NCBI RefSeq assembly: GCF_015644665.1
Contig: NZ_JADOBQ010000004.1
Span: 193,501-257,500 of the forward strand
DNA: 64,000 nt
Source of the DNA: Roseobacter sp. MH60115
GTDB lineage: Bacteria; Pseudomonadota; Alphaproteobacteria; Rhodobacterales; Rhodobacteraceae
Reading direction: 5' to 3'
The notes beneath the pieces were generated by a model. The model was not told the DNA's origin and did no database searches. It saw only the letters and a list, made by a program, of their open reading frames with translations. The translations under genes were made by a program, and so were the position numbers. Shown piece after piece: positions 16,803-25,600 of this stretch. Position 1 is the stretch's first letter. The number at the start of each line of letters is the position of its first letter.

Positions 16803-17975
16803 TCATTCCGATGTCATCAATTCTTCACGTGTGAGCCGGAAGTCAGACGCGATCCAGCGCTGTTCCAGCGCTTCCAGCCGCGCCCCTAACGCCTTGCCGC
16901 TGAGGGCGGGCATCAGATCCTGCGCGCGTATGGGAAACCGGGCGCTGGCCGCTGTTTTCAAAGGTTCAAGAGCGTCCAAGTCCACCGATTGATTGGCCAA
17001 AGCCGCACGCAGAATGACCACTGAGGCGGCGATGTCGAACCCCTGCCGGTAGGCGATTTCAGGCACTGGCGTCATCTCGCCCATGGCGGTTTTCAAGGCC
17101 GCCAACACTTTGGCGTCCTTGCTGCTGAGCCGCAGCCGGTCCCGCACATCGGAACCGCCCAGTGCTGCAAGGCGCAGGCGCCAGTCGGGGCGGCGGTTCA
17201 ACCGCTCTTCCAGATGCACAACCGGCCCCAGCAGGGTTGGATCCCCCCCCGGCAACACGCGGGACAGAACGCCCGACTGATGCATCACGGCGACAGCAGG
17301 CACCGGATTGGGTGCGGCCAGCAGCTTGCGCATCTCCATGCCCACGCGTTCTGCCGACAACCTCTCCAACCCATCGGTGTTGGAGGCAATCGCATCCAAA
17401 GCCTCGGCGTCGAACCCGTTTTCGGGGTCCGCGTACCAGGCATGAAACCGAAAGAACCGCAACACCCGCAGATAGTCTTCGCGAATGCGGTCCTGCGCGT
17501 TTTCAATGAAGCGGATGCGCCGCGCCAGACAATCCGGCAAACTACCCAGCGGATCGATAATCCGACCCTCCGGGGTGGCATAGAGCGCGTTAAGCGTGAA
17601 ATCCCGGCGCCGCGCGTCTTGGGCGATGTCGGTTGAAAAGGCGACCGTGGCGCGCCGGCCATCCGTGTCCACATCTTGCCGGAAGGTGGTGACCTCAAAA
17701 CCGGTGCCCTGCGCGACGACGGTGACCGTGCCATGATCTATCCCGGTGGGCACGGTTTTCAGCCCCGCCGCCGCCGCCCGCCGCACCACCTCCTGCGGCG
17801 TCAGAGCGGTGGACATATCGACGTCCGACCCATCGAGCCGCAACACCGCATCGCGTACGCAGCCGCCGACCATGAAAACCTGATCCACACCCAAGGCCTC
17901 ACAGACGGCCCGCACCGCCGGGTCGGTCAGCCAGGGGGTTTCTGCGGGGACTATTGCGAAATCTGGTCGGTCCAT
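16803..17975 (-). CDS. CCA tRNA nucleotidyltransferase
   Basis: 390 residues from the ATG at 17975 (MDRPDFAIVPAETPWL). A class II nucleotidyltransferase/poly(A) polymerase head domain: VFMVGGCVRDAVL with the metal-binding DVD (GSDVDMST), the RRDFTLNALY motif, and EDYLRVLRFFRFHA. It adds or repairs the 3' CCA of tRNAs. The first codons overlap the end of the upstream Nudix gene by 25 bp, so they form an operon. The frame is open to 18059 but the extension is a shadow. Confidence 0.92.
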   Translation of the reverse strand: MDRPDFAIVPAETPWLTDPAVRAVCEALGVDQVFMVGGCVRDAVLRLDGSDVDMSTALTPQEVVRRAAAAGLKTVPTGIDHGTVTVVAQGTGFEVTTFRQDVDTDGRRATVAFSTDIAQDARRRDFTLNALYATPEGRIIDPLGSLPDCLARRIRFIENAQDRIREDYLRVLRFFRFHAWYADPENGFDAEALDAIASNTDGLERLSAERVGMEMRKLLAAPNPVPAVAVMHQSGVLSRVLPGGDPTLLGPVVHLEERLNRRPDWRLRLAALGGSDVRDRLRLSSKDAKVLAALKTAMGEMTPVPEIAYRQGFDIAASVVILRAALANQSVDLDALEPLKTAASARFPIRAQDLMPALSGKALGARLEALEQRWIASDFRLTREELMTSE

Positions 17976-18547
17976 GCCCGCAACATACGCGCAGTTGCGC
18001 CCCAGATGTAATAGGGGCCGTAAGGCACCGCGAAATAGGATCGTTGCTGCCCCCGCCACCGGCGCGACTGGATCACGTAATTCGCCTCCGTCATCACATG
18101 GGTCAGCGGCACGGAGAAAACTTCCTCCACCTCTCCCCGCTCGGGCACAATCTCGAAAGGGCTTGTCACAAGGCCGATGATTGGCGTGACAATGAACCCG
18201 GTGACCGTTTCATGCGCGGGCAGTGTGCCGAGCACCTGGACATTATCAGACGGCAGTCCGATTTCCTCATGCGCTTCACGCAGGGCGGCGGCGGTGACAT
18301 CCGCATCCCCCTCGTCCTGCTTGCCGCCCGGAAAGGCAATCTGACCCGGGTGGTGTTTCAGCGCGGAGGAGCGTTTGGTCAGCAGCAGATGCAGCCCGTC
18401 GTCCTGTGCCACGATGGGCGCCAGAACACCCGCCGGACGCAATTTGCGCCCGGCGGGCAGAACCGTCTCCGGGTTCAGGTCAAAGTCAGACGAGGAGCGA
18501 CCGGGACGGCCCAGCGCCGCGCGCAGCGTTTCCAGATCAGGCGTCAT
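17951..18547 (-). CDS. CoA pyrophosphatase (Nudix, NudL type)
   Basis: 198 residues from the ATG at 18547, overlapping the hslO end by 11 bp. The CoA-pyrophosphatase signature LLTKRSSALKHHPGQIAFPGG runs directly into the Nudix box, with REAHEEIGL as its metal-binding end. The family cleaves CoA and acyl-CoA to phosphopantetheine and 3',5'-ADP. The hslO, Nudix, CCA-transferase order suggests one transcript. Confidence 0.9.
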   Translation of the reverse strand: MTPDLETLRAALGRPGRSSSDFDLNPETVLPAGRKLRPAGVLAPIVAQDDGLHLLLTKRSSALKHHPGQIAFPGGKQDEGDADVTAAALREAHEEIGLPSDNVQVLGTLPAHETVTGFIVTPIIGLVTSPFEIVPERGEVEEVFSVPLTHVMTEANYVIQSRRWRGQQRSYFAVPYGPYYIWGATARMLRAWTDQISQ

Positions 18548-19526
18548 CGCCGCTTTTTTCAGCTTCGAACCCGACGGACAACGGGTCCAGATCGTAATGG
18601 GCACCGCAGAACTGGCAGTCCGCCGTGACGCGCCCCGCATCGGTGGTCATCTTTTCGATATCGCGCGCCGAATAGATCGACAGGCTCTGACGCACGCGAT
18701 CTTCCGAGCAGGTGCACCCGAACCGGACGGTTTGCGCGTCAAAAACCCGCGGCTGTTCCTCGTGAAAGAGGCGCAGCAACAGATCGTTCGGCGCCAGCGT
18801 CGGACCGATCAGCTCGATCTCTTCAACTGTGTCGAGCAGGATGTTCGCGCGGTTCCAGTTCTCAGCCTCGTCGTCCTGCACCAGATCCGCCGCGGTGAGC
18901 GTTTCCCCGTTGCCGTCGCCCTCGGCCACAAAGGGCGAGGCCTTGGGCATATGCTGCAGCATGACGCCCCCGGCGCGCCAATGCTCGGCCACACCGGGTT
19001 CGGTCGATTTCCCAAAGCTCAGCGAGAAACGCGTCGGCAACTGTTCAGACTGCGCAAAATACGTCTCTGCACAGGCCGCAAGCGATCCGCCCTCGAGCGG
19101 CGTGATGCCCTGATAGGGGGTCATGCCCTTACCCTGATCGATCATGATCGCAAAATACCCTTCGCCGACCTGATCGAACGGAGCCGCATCGGTCAGCCGA
19201 TCCGCATCATAGCTCGCATAGGCCCTGATCCGCGCGGGTTCGCCTTCGACCTCGGGACCGTAGTAGTCCGTGGCAATCATGCGCACCGCGCCCTTGGACT
19301 GGACCTGCAGCTGCAGTTTCCAGCGCAGTTTGATCGTTTGTCCGATCAAGGCAGTCAGCAACGCCATCTCGGCCACCAAGGCTTCGACCTGCGGCGGGTA
19401 ATCATGCTGTTTCAGAATACCATTCAACGCCCCGTCCAGCCGCGCAACACGGCCGCGGATGTCGCTGGCATCAAGTTGGAAAGGCAGGACCGTATCGTCC
19501 CACGCGATCTGGTGTCCGAGTGTCAT
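18537..19526 (-). CDS. hslO: Redox-regulated chaperone Hsp33
   Basis: 329 residues from the ATG at 19526, with AAGGA upstream. The C-terminal redox switch is intact: a C-x-C (FGCTCSEDR) and a C-x2-C (ADCQFCGAHY), which bind zinc when reduced and unfold on oxidation to activate holdase function. The N-terminal core contains LDASDIRGRVARLDG, GQTIKLRW and the MLQHMP segment. It is slightly longer than the E. coli protein. The start is chosen over the 34-codon longer frame because of the ribosome site and family length. Confidence 0.93.
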   Translation of the reverse strand: MTLGHQIAWDDTVLPFQLDASDIRGRVARLDGALNGILKQHDYPPQVEALVAEMALLTALIGQTIKLRWKLQLQVQSKGAVRMIATDYYGPEVEGEPARIRAYASYDADRLTDAAPFDQVGEGYFAIMIDQGKGMTPYQGITPLEGGSLAACAETYFAQSEQLPTRFSLSFGKSTEPGVAEHWRAGGVMLQHMPKASPFVAEGDGNGETLTAADLVQDDEAENWNRANILLDTVEEIELIGPTLAPNDLLLRLFHEEQPRVFDAQTVRFGCTCSEDRVRQSLSIYSARDIEKMTTDAGRVTADCQFCGAHYDLDPLSVGFEAEKSGDDA

Positions 19527-19607
19527 TGGGGTTTCCTTATCGCCAAGGGGTTGGCATACCGGCTCCATATAACCGTCTTGGGTCGGTTGAAAAGAGGGCA
19601 AGCCAGA

Positions 19608-20045
19608 ATGATAAGACGCGTCGGCCATGCACCCCGTGCAGACCAGAGATATGTTGCACGGCCCGGCGCCTATGCCATCCTGCCCCTTGAACGCTCTGTT
19701 TTATTGACCGCTCAGATGGGAGAGAGGGTGGATATCCAACTGCCTGGCGGCGGTATTGATCCGGGTGAAAGCCCGGTGCAGGCGCTGCACCGCGAGGTGA
19801 TGGAAGAGACCGGCTGGCGCATTGCAAACCCTCGGAAACTGGGCGCGTTTCGCCGGTTCGTCTATATGCCCGAGTACGACATGATGGCGGAAAAGATCTG
19901 CCATATCTATGTCGCGCGTCCGGTGTTTTGTATGACCGCGCCGTCGGAACCGGATCACGAAACGCTGGTTCTGTCCGCGCAGGATGCCGTGGACGCCTTG
20001 GGCAACGATGGGGATCGCCTGTTTCTTGCGCGCTATTTTTCCTGA
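19608..20045 (+). CDS. Nudix hydrolase
   Basis: 145 residues from the ATG at 19608. A complete Nudix box starts at GGGIDPGESPVQALH and ends REVMEETGW; the preceding strand is RPGAYAILPLERSVLLTAQM. The substrate is unknown: the family includes NTP, ADP-ribose and dinucleoside polyphosphate hydrolases. It diverges from hslO (81-bp gap) and its end overlaps the end of the response-regulator gene by 13 bp. The very long frame upstream (from 18375) is antisense to hslO and not real. Confidence 0.85.
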   Translation: MIRRVGHAPRADQRYVARPGAYAILPLERSVLLTAQMGERVDIQLPGGGIDPGESPVQALHREVMEETGWRIANPRKLGAFRRFVYMPEYDMMAEKICHIYVARPVFCMTAPSEPDHETLVLSAQDAVDALGNDGDRLFLARYFS

Positions 20046-21313
20046 TGTTGTCCGGTAAATTCAAAGAGGACACCTGAGACATCGTCCGGGAACTCCGACA
20101 GACCGGAGATCTCCGTCAGCGACGCGACCAGCGAGTCGAAGAGGTCTGGGCCTTTGACCTCGCCCAGCCCGTCCAGGATTTCCTCCAACCCCTCCTCACC
20201 GATCAGGGCGCCGCAACCGTCCGGACATTCCGTTATCCCGTCCGAGAAGATCATCAGCCTGTCACCGGGGTGCAGCTGCATCTCGAACTTCGAAAACGTC
20301 ACACCGGACATCAGGCCGACCGGAAAGCCGCCCGTGCCGTCCTGCTCCATCGTGCCGTCCACGCGTTGAATAACCGGGTGCGGATGGCCTGCCTGCCCGA
20401 GCACCACTTTGCCGGTCTTCAGATCAACATCAGCCAACATCAGAGTGAAGTAGTGTTCGGTTTCCATTTCATCGAGAACAAGCTCGTTCAGCGTCTCGAT
20501 AGCCTCATCCGGCGGTCGCGACCTGTACCCGTCTTCTGTTTTCTCCAGCGCGATGTTCTGGTCCAGCGCGCTGGCCGACAAATACCCCGCCAGTCGGGCC
20601 GTCATCAGCGCGGAACTGATCCCGTGGCCTGATACATCAATGGAATAGAGGCCAAGGTGCCCGGGCGCGGCAGGATAAAACCCGACCAGATCGCCGCCCA
20701 CATGACCACTGGAGCGCAGCAGGAGGGACAGATCCCCACCCTCAAAGGTTTTGAACCGTTCGCGCACCAGCGACTGTTGAAGCTGTTTTGCCTCAATCAG
20801 ATCGCTGTCGAGGGAATCGTAAAGCCGCTGCAATTCGTCCAGCGTGTCGGTAATGACGCGGTTCTTCAGCGTCAGTTCCCGCTGCATTTCCAGAATGCGG
20901 GTCCCGGCGGTCATACGCGCGCGCAATTCATGGCCATCCACCGGTTTGGTCAGAAAATCATCGGCGCCCGCGTCCAATCCTTCGGCCACGTCGTTTTTTT
21001 CACTCTTCGAGGTCAGCAGGATAAAATAGCCATAGTGTTCGCCCGACATCTCGCGAAAGGCCTTGCAGAACTCGATCCCGGACATCCCGGGCATCATCCA
21101 ATCGCTCAACACCAGATCCGGCGCGCGAATTTTGCAGGCCGCCAAAGCAGCCTCGCCTGAATCCGCCTCCACCACCCGGTATCCCCAGCGTTTGAGCGAG
21201 CTGGACAGGATTTTACGCTGCAACCGGCTGTCATCGACGACCAGAACGAGTCTGGGGCCGTCCGAAGGATCGGACAGCTTATCGGTCTCCGGAAGAAGTA
21301 ACTTATTCGCCAT
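20033..21313 (-). CDS. Response regulator with C-terminal PP2C (RsbU/SpoIIE-type) phosphatase
   Basis: 426 residues. The receiver domain (about 20-140) has acidic residues D27/D28, phosphoacceptor D71 (LVLSDWMMPGMSG) and K123 (FLTKPVDG). A helical linker (about 145-190) leads to a SpoIIE-type PP2C domain with GGDLVGFYP, YSIDVSGHGISSALMT and MIFSDGITE, the usual Mn-binding aspartates. Such proteins dephosphorylate anti-sigma-factor antagonists in partner-switching stress pathways. No STAS or anti-sigma gene is visible here; the divergent neighbour is an Hpt protein, a plausible phosphodonor. Confidence 0.9.
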   Translation of the reverse strand: MANKLLLPETDKLSDPSDGPRLVLVVDDSRLQRKILSSSLKRWGYRVVEADSGEAALAACKIRAPDLVLSDWMMPGMSGIEFCKAFREMSGEHYGYFILLTSKSEKNDVAEGLDAGADDFLTKPVDGHELRARMTAGTRILEMQRELTLKNRVITDTLDELQRLYDSLDSDLIEAKQLQQSLVRERFKTFEGGDLSLLLRSSGHVGGDLVGFYPAAPGHLGLYSIDVSGHGISSALMTARLAGYLSASALDQNIALEKTEDGYRSRPPDEAIETLNELVLDEMETEHYFTLMLADVDLKTGKVVLGQAGHPHPVIQRVDGTMEQDGTGGFPVGLMSGVTFSKFEMQLHPGDRLMIFSDGITECPDGCGALIGEEGLEEILDGLGEVKGPDLFDSLVASLTEISGLSEFPDDVSGVLFEFTGQHQEK

Positions 21314-21465
21314 TTAATGCTCGAAACTGGAGTGCACGCTGTTTACGCCGCGAAAGCTTAAGGTGTGATGAAATCTAAAGTTTGCGATAAAAACCAGGCG
21401 CTGCACACCAACTGTTAGCCCTTTTTGGCGACACTGACGGTTCACATTGGTCGGAGAGTACGGTC

Positions 21466-21798
21466 ATGATCGACTGGGACAGAGTGGCAACGCTGAAAGA
21501 AGAAGTTGGTGCGGAAGATTTCGAGGAGGTGGTTGAGCTCTTCCTGGACGAGGTGGATGCAGCCATTGACGCGCTTGCCGCACAAAAGCAGCATGACGAT
21601 CTTGAGGAAAAGCTTCACTTCCTGAAAGGCAGCGCGCTCAGCCTCGGATTCCGGTCGTTTTCTGATCTGTGCCACGCCGGGGAAAGCGCTGCGGCGCAAT
21701 CAGCAACCCCAATGGTCGATCTCGACGAAATCCTGCAATGCTACGCCCAGTCGCGGCAATCCTTCCTCACCGATCTGCAGACCAAGGTTGCCAGTTAA
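21466..21798 (+). CDS. Hpt-domain phosphotransfer protein
   Basis: 110 residues, a single histidine-phosphotransfer four-helix bundle. The phosphorylatable His51 is in KLHFLKGSALSLGF. Acidic N-terminal helix (EDFEEVVELFLDEVD) and C-terminal helices are as expected. GGAGAG lies before the ATG. It is 152 bp from, and divergent to, the receiver-PP2C gene, so the two may be one phosphorelay; the feeding kinase is not in the window. Its last four bases overlap the end of the SDR gene. Confidence 0.88.
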   Translation: MIDWDRVATLKEEVGAEDFEEVVELFLDEVDAAIDALAAQKQHDDLEEKLHFLKGSALSLGFRSFSDLCHAGESAAAQSATPMVDLDEILQCYAQSRQSFLTDLQTKVAS

Positions 21799-22607
21799 TC
21801 CAACCGGTAAAGCTCTGCTTGGTGAGCGTCGCCCAATTCGGACACCGATTTCTGCTGCAGGCGGCGCATACCGTCGATCCACCGGTCGTGGTCCTGCGCC
21901 CGCCGCTGCGCATGTTGCGCCACCTCTGCATGGGGCAGGATCAGAAACTGGCCGTCCTCAACACCGGCAACAATCGACTGCGCCACTTCCTCGGCTGTCA
22001 GTAACGCCGGTCGCGCCTCTGCGTCCGGGGCGGTCATGCCAATCAGCGGGGTCGCCACATATTGCGGGCACACCACCGACACGCCAATGCCCTGCGCCCC
22101 ATGGCTGATGGCCAGAGATTCCGCGAAACTGACCGCGGCGTGTTTCGTGGCAGAATAGGCCGCATCCCCGATCTGGTTGAGCAGACCGGCAGCTGAGGAC
22201 ATATTCACAAAATACCCCGCCCCCCGCGCCAGCATATCCGGCAGCAGGCATCGCGCGGCGTAGACATGTGCCATGACATGCACCATCCAATTTTGCATCC
22301 ATACCGCGTCGGCGGCGGATGCGGCGTGCCCCTCCTGACCGCGAAAAACACCTGCGTTAGAGACAAAAACATCAATCCGGCCCAGCGCCGTGGTCGCATC
22401 GCGAATGCAAGCCTCGATCTCCGCTTCGACAGTCACATCGCAGGTGAGCCCAAGACAGCCCATCTCTTCTGCCGCATTCCTGACCCCCGCCGCATCCCGA
22501 TCCGCAATGGCGACCCGCGCGCCCTTTGCCTGAAGGGCGCGCGCCAGCGCCGCGCCGATCCCACTGGCACCCCCGGTGATAACAACTATTTTGCCGTCAA
22601 GCTCCAT
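21795..22607 (-). CDS. SDR-family oxidoreductase
   Basis: 270 residues, a classical short-chain dehydrogenase: cofactor loop ITGGASGIGAALA at the N-terminus, VSNAGVF (NAG motif), and the active-site YSATK with an upstream Ser. The loop after the second strand contains ADRDAAG; the Asp suggests NAD(H) preference. The substrate cannot be told. It follows ilvA by 9 bp on the same strand, so probably co-transcribed. Confidence 0.87.
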   Translation of the reverse strand: MELDGKIVVITGGASGIGAALARALQAKGARVAIADRDAAGVRNAAEEMGCLGLTCDVTVEAEIEACIRDATTALGRIDVFVSNAGVFRGQEGHAASAADAVWMQNWMVHVMAHVYAARCLLPDMLARGAGYFVNMSSAAGLLNQIGDAAYSATKHAAVSFAESLAISHGAQGIGVSVVCPQYVATPLIGMTAPDAEARPALLTAEEVAQSIVAGVEDGQFLILPHAEVAQHAQRRAQDHDRWIDGMRRLQQKSVSELGDAHQAELYRLD

Positions 22608-22616
22608 TATCGCCTC

Positions 22617-23852
22617 TCAAATGACGAATTGCGCTAGTGTTTCGTCGTTGGTGATGTCGGTGTAGGTAAAGCCCGCCGCATCCAGCTCCGCCAGAAACCG
22701 GTTGAAGTTTTCCGGACGGGTGGTTTCAATCCCGATCAGAACCGAGCCGAAGTTCCGCGCGGATTTCTTGAGATATTCAAACCGGGCGATGTCGTCATCC
22801 GGCCCCAGGATGGACAGGAACTCCTTGAGCGCCCCGGGCCGCTGCGGCATGCGCAGGATGAAGTACTTCTTTATCCCCGAATAGCGCTGCGCCCGCTCCT
22901 TCACCTCGGGCAGACGTTCAAAATCGAAATTCCCGCCGGAGGCCACGCAGACAATAGTCTTGCCCCTGATTTGCTCTGCAAGGACCGACAGGGCTTCGAT
23001 GGCCAGCGCACCAGCAGGCTCCAGCACGATCCCTTCGACGTTCAGCATCTCGACAATCGTCGTGCAAATCCTGTCTTCGGACAGGTGAATGACGTCCACC
23101 GGGTCGACCCCGCGCAGCCGCGCAAAGGTGCGCGCGCCCAGCTTGGCAACCGCCGCCCCATCCACAAAACTGTTGATCGGGGAGACATCGACCGGTTCGC
23201 CTTCGCGCAGCGCAAATCCAAGACTTTGCGCACCGGTGGGCTCGACAAAGGTATAGGCGCAAGTCTCGCCAAAGAAACTGCGCACACCGGCCGAGAGACC
23301 GCCACCGCCCACCGGCAGGATGATCCGATCCGGCGCGCGGCCCAGCTGCGCTTCGATTTCCACGGCAACGGAGGCCTGCCCTTCGATCACGTCTTCATCG
23401 TCGAAGGGCGACAGGAAATGCGCACCTTCCTTGGCGCAAAACCCCTGCGCCTCGCTGAGCGTCTGGTCAAAATAGTCTCCAACAAGGCGAATTTCCACGT
23501 GATCGCCGCCGAACATCCGCGTTTTCTGCACCTTTTGCTGGGGTGTCGTGACCGGCATGAAAATCACCCCGCGCACCCCGAAATGACGGCACATGAAGGC
23601 CACGCCCTGCGCGTGATTGCCCGCGCTTGCACAGACAAAAAGCGACTGCGCCGGGATCACCTTGCGCATCGCGTTGAAGGCCCCGCGCAGCTTGTAGGAC
23701 CGCACCGGGCTGAGGTCTTCGCGTTTCAGCCAGACATCGGCACCATAGCGATCCGACAGGTGGTCGTTGCGCAACAAAGGCGTGGGCGGAAACACGGCGC
23801 GCATTTCAAGCTCCGCCGCGCGTGCAGCCTGTGCAAATGCATCTGCCTTCAT
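22617..23852 (-). CDS. ilvA: Threonine ammonia-lyase (threonine deaminase)
   Basis: 411 residues; converts threonine to 2-oxobutanoate, first step of isoleucine synthesis. Fold type II PLP enzyme: Lys54 (RSYKLRGAF), Asn in SAGNHAQG, and the phosphate-binding loop PVGGGGLSAG. A single C-terminal ACT-like regulatory domain begins at about 325 (KKYFILRMPQRPGALKEF), so isoleucine feedback is likely. Shorter than the two-ACT E. coli enzyme, as is common in alphaproteobacteria. It diverges from argG. Confidence 0.93.
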   Translation of the reverse strand: MKADAFAQAARAAELEMRAVFPPTPLLRNDHLSDRYGADVWLKREDLSPVRSYKLRGAFNAMRKVIPAQSLFVCASAGNHAQGVAFMCRHFGVRGVIFMPVTTPQQKVQKTRMFGGDHVEIRLVGDYFDQTLSEAQGFCAKEGAHFLSPFDDEDVIEGQASVAVEIEAQLGRAPDRIILPVGGGGLSAGVRSFFGETCAYTFVEPTGAQSLGFALREGEPVDVSPINSFVDGAAVAKLGARTFARLRGVDPVDVIHLSEDRICTTIVEMLNVEGIVLEPAGALAIEALSVLAEQIRGKTIVCVASGGNFDFERLPEVKERAQRYSGIKKYFILRMPQRPGALKEFLSILGPDDDIARFEYLKKSARNFGSVLIGIETTRPENFNRFLAELDAAGFTYTDITNDETLAQFVI

Positions 23853-23985
23853 CCACCGGGTCCTTATATCTGCAGGGTCCCTGTTCAGTAGGCGCGCAGA
23901 CCCTGGCGGTCAACGCGCATCGACCTTGCCGCCCCTGTCAAAACCCGATATCGCAGCCGGGATTTCGTGACGAAGGAAGATGCTC

Positions 23986-25203
23986 ATGTCCGCGCCCAAA
24001 AAAGTCGTGCTCGCCTATTCCGGCGGTCTTGATACCTCGATCATCCTGAAATGGCTGCAAACTGAATACGGCTGCGAAGTGGTGACTTTCACCGCCGATC
24101 TGGGCCAGGGCGAGGAGTTGGAACCGGCGCGCAAGAAGGCCGAGCAGATGGGCGCATCGGAGATCTACATCGAGGATGTACGCGAGGAATTCGTGCGCGA
24201 TTTCGTCTTTCCGATGTTCCGGGCCAATGCGGTCTACGAAGGGCTCTACCTGCTGGGCACCTCCATTGCGCGCCCGCTGATTTCCAAACGTCTGGTCGAG
24301 ATTGCCGAAGAAACCGGCGCAGATGCGGTGGCGCATGGGGCCACCGGCAAGGGCAACGACCAGGTCCGCTTTGAGCTGGCCGCCTATGCGCTCAACCCCG
24401 ACATCAAGGTCATCGCGCCCTGGCGTGAATGGGACCTGTCGAGCCGCACCAAGCTGCTGGATTTCGCCGAGAAAAACCAGATCCCCATTGCCAAGGACAA
24501 ACGCGGCGAGGCGCCGTTCAGCGTCGACGCGAACCTGCTGCACACCTCCTCCGAGGGTAAAGTGCTGGAAGACCCGGCCGTGGACGCGCCCGACTATGTC
24601 TATCAACGCACGGTGAACCCGGAAGATGCGCCAGACACACCCGAATACATCGAGGTCGGGTTCGAGAAAGGCGACGCGGTCAGCATCGACGGCGTTGCCA
24701 TGTCCCCCGCCACGATCCTGACAAAACTAAACGAGCTGGGCGGCAAGCATGGCTGCGGCCGTCTCGATCTGGTCGAGGGCCGTTTTGTCGGGATGAAATC
24801 GCGCGGCATCTACGAGACGCCGGGCGGTACCCTGCTGCTGGAGGCGCACCGGGCCATTGAATCGATCACGCTCGACCGGGGGGCTATGCACCTCAAGGAC
24901 GAGCTGATGCCGCGCTATGCCGAACTGATCTACAACGGCTTCTGGTTCTCGCCCGAACGCACGATGCTGCAGGCGGCGATCGACGCCAGCCAGACCCATG
25001 TGACCGGCACTGTGCGGTTGAAACTATACAAGGGGCACGCGCGGACAGTGGGCCGCTGGTCAGACCACAGCCTCTATTCCGAAGCGCATGTAACGTTCGA
25101 GGATGACGCAGGCGCCTACGATCAGAAAGACGCCGCCGGGTTCATCCAGTTGAACGCGCTGCGCCTGAAGCTACTGGCCGCGCGGGATCGTCGGTTGAAG
25201 TAG
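23986..25203 (+). CDS. argG: Argininosuccinate synthase
   Basis: 405 residues; joins citrulline and aspartate using ATP in arginine synthesis. The N-type ATP pyrophosphatase loop AYSGGLDTS is at 10-18, and [10 protein letters not shown] lies further on. Of two in-frame ATGs, 23986 is preferred over 23980 because AAGGA at 23973-23977 is 8 nt from it. No arginine operator was identified in the 133-bp region shared with ilvA. Confidence 0.95.
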   Translation: MSAPKKVVLAYSGGLDTSIILKWLQTEYGCEVVTFTADLGQGEELEPARKKAEQMGASEIYIEDVREEFVRDFVFPMFRANAVYEGLYLLGTSIARPLISKRLVEIAEETGADAVAHGATGKGNDQVRFELAAYALNPDIKVIAPWREWDLSSRTKLLDFAEKNQIPIAKDKRGEAPFSVDANLLHTSSEGKVLEDPAVDAPDYVYQRTVNPEDAPDTPEYIEVGFEKGDAVSIDGVAMSPATILTKLNELGGKHGCGRLDLVEGRFVGMKSRGIYETPGGTLLLEAHRAIESITLDRGAMHLKDELMPRYAELIYNGFWFSPERTMLQAAIDASQTHVTGTVRLKLYKGHARTVGRWSDHSLYSEAHVTFEDDAGAYDQKDAAGFIQLNALRLKLLAARDRRLK

Positions 25204-25224
25204 TAAACTTAGAAGAGCTGGCCG

Positions 25225-25240
25225 AATATTCTGGACTCAA
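25225..25240 (+). repeat. Left copy of an imperfect direct repeat flanking the 44-codon gene
   Basis: AATATTCTGGACTCAA. The right copy at 25576-25590 is AATATTTGGACTCAA, which differs only by the missing C. The copies are 335 bp apart and bracket a low-GC segment with one small gene and its terminator. Confidence 0.5.
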
Positions 25241-25325
25241 CATAAACCCCAACACTACCATATGTATTAGTAGAATCACTGCCGACCCCAACTTGTTGTC
25301 TGATGAGGGCGGACGACAGTCCGGG

Positions 25326-25337
25326 AAAGGAGGTGAT
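25326..25337 (+). promoter_or_regulatory. Perfect 12-nt Shine-Dalgarno of the 44-codon gene
   Basis: AAAGGAGGTGAT is fully complementary to the 3' end of bacterial 16S rRNA and lies 5 nt before the ATG at 25343. A CGGAC-GACA-GTCCG stem-loop (25310-25323) stands directly before it. Confidence 0.85.
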
Positions 25338-25342
25338 GCCAG

Positions 25343-25477
25343 ATGGCTAAATCTACTCGCAAGGTAGGCCGTAGCGCGATCACTGGTCGTTTCACTACGG
25401 TAGCCACGGCCCGACGCAGGAGTAAAACTCATGTCGTCGAGACCGTGAAAAACTCAAAGCCCAGAAAGGGCAAGTAA
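25343..25477 (+). CDS. Small basic protein (44 aa), function unknown
   Basis: 44 residues, starting MAKSTRKVGRSAITGRF and ending VETVKNSKPRKGK. Very basic, with Lys and Arg throughout, no Cys or Trp and no hydrophobic segment, so a cytoplasmic nucleic-acid- or ribosome-associated protein is possible. The S-A-I-T-G-R-F and T-x-V-x-E-T elements remind me of short uncharacterised proteins found in many bacteria; I know no function. Reality is supported by the perfect ribosome site, a strong terminator 5 bp after the stop and AT-richer composition than its neighbours. It stands alone between argG and a sulfotransferase-like gene and is bracketed by direct repeats. Confidence 0.8.
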   Translation: MAKSTRKVGRSAITGRFTTVATARRRSKTHVVETVKNSKPRKGK

Positions 25478-25481
25478 GGTT

Positions 25482-25520
25482 CAGGGCGGTTATCTCTTGC
25501 AGGGGTGACCGCCCTGTTTT
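25482..25520 (+). terminator. Intrinsic terminator after the 44-codon gene
   Basis: CAGGGCGGT (25482-25490) pairs with ACCGCCCTG (25508-25516) across a 17-nt loop and is followed by TTTT. The stem starts 5 bp after the stop codon. Confidence 0.8.
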
Positions 25521-25575
25521 CATACTACAGCGTAGTGTACGAGATTCAATCAATAAATTCAAAGGGTTAATTCTC

Positions 25576-25590
25576 AATATTTGGACTCAA
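25576..25590 (+). repeat. Right copy of the imperfect direct repeat flanking the 44-codon gene
   Basis: AATATTTGGACTCAA, matching 25225-25240 except for one missing base. It ends 10 bp before the stop of the sulfotransferase-like gene. Confidence 0.5.
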
Positions 25591-25600
25591 TTTCAGTCAC

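Noticed and set aside
18375-19607. Long plus-strand open frame leading into the Nudix gene (over 400 codons)
   Set aside because: It is antisense to hslO and the CoA pyrophosphatase, without ribosome site or family features; only the part from 19608 is protein-like.
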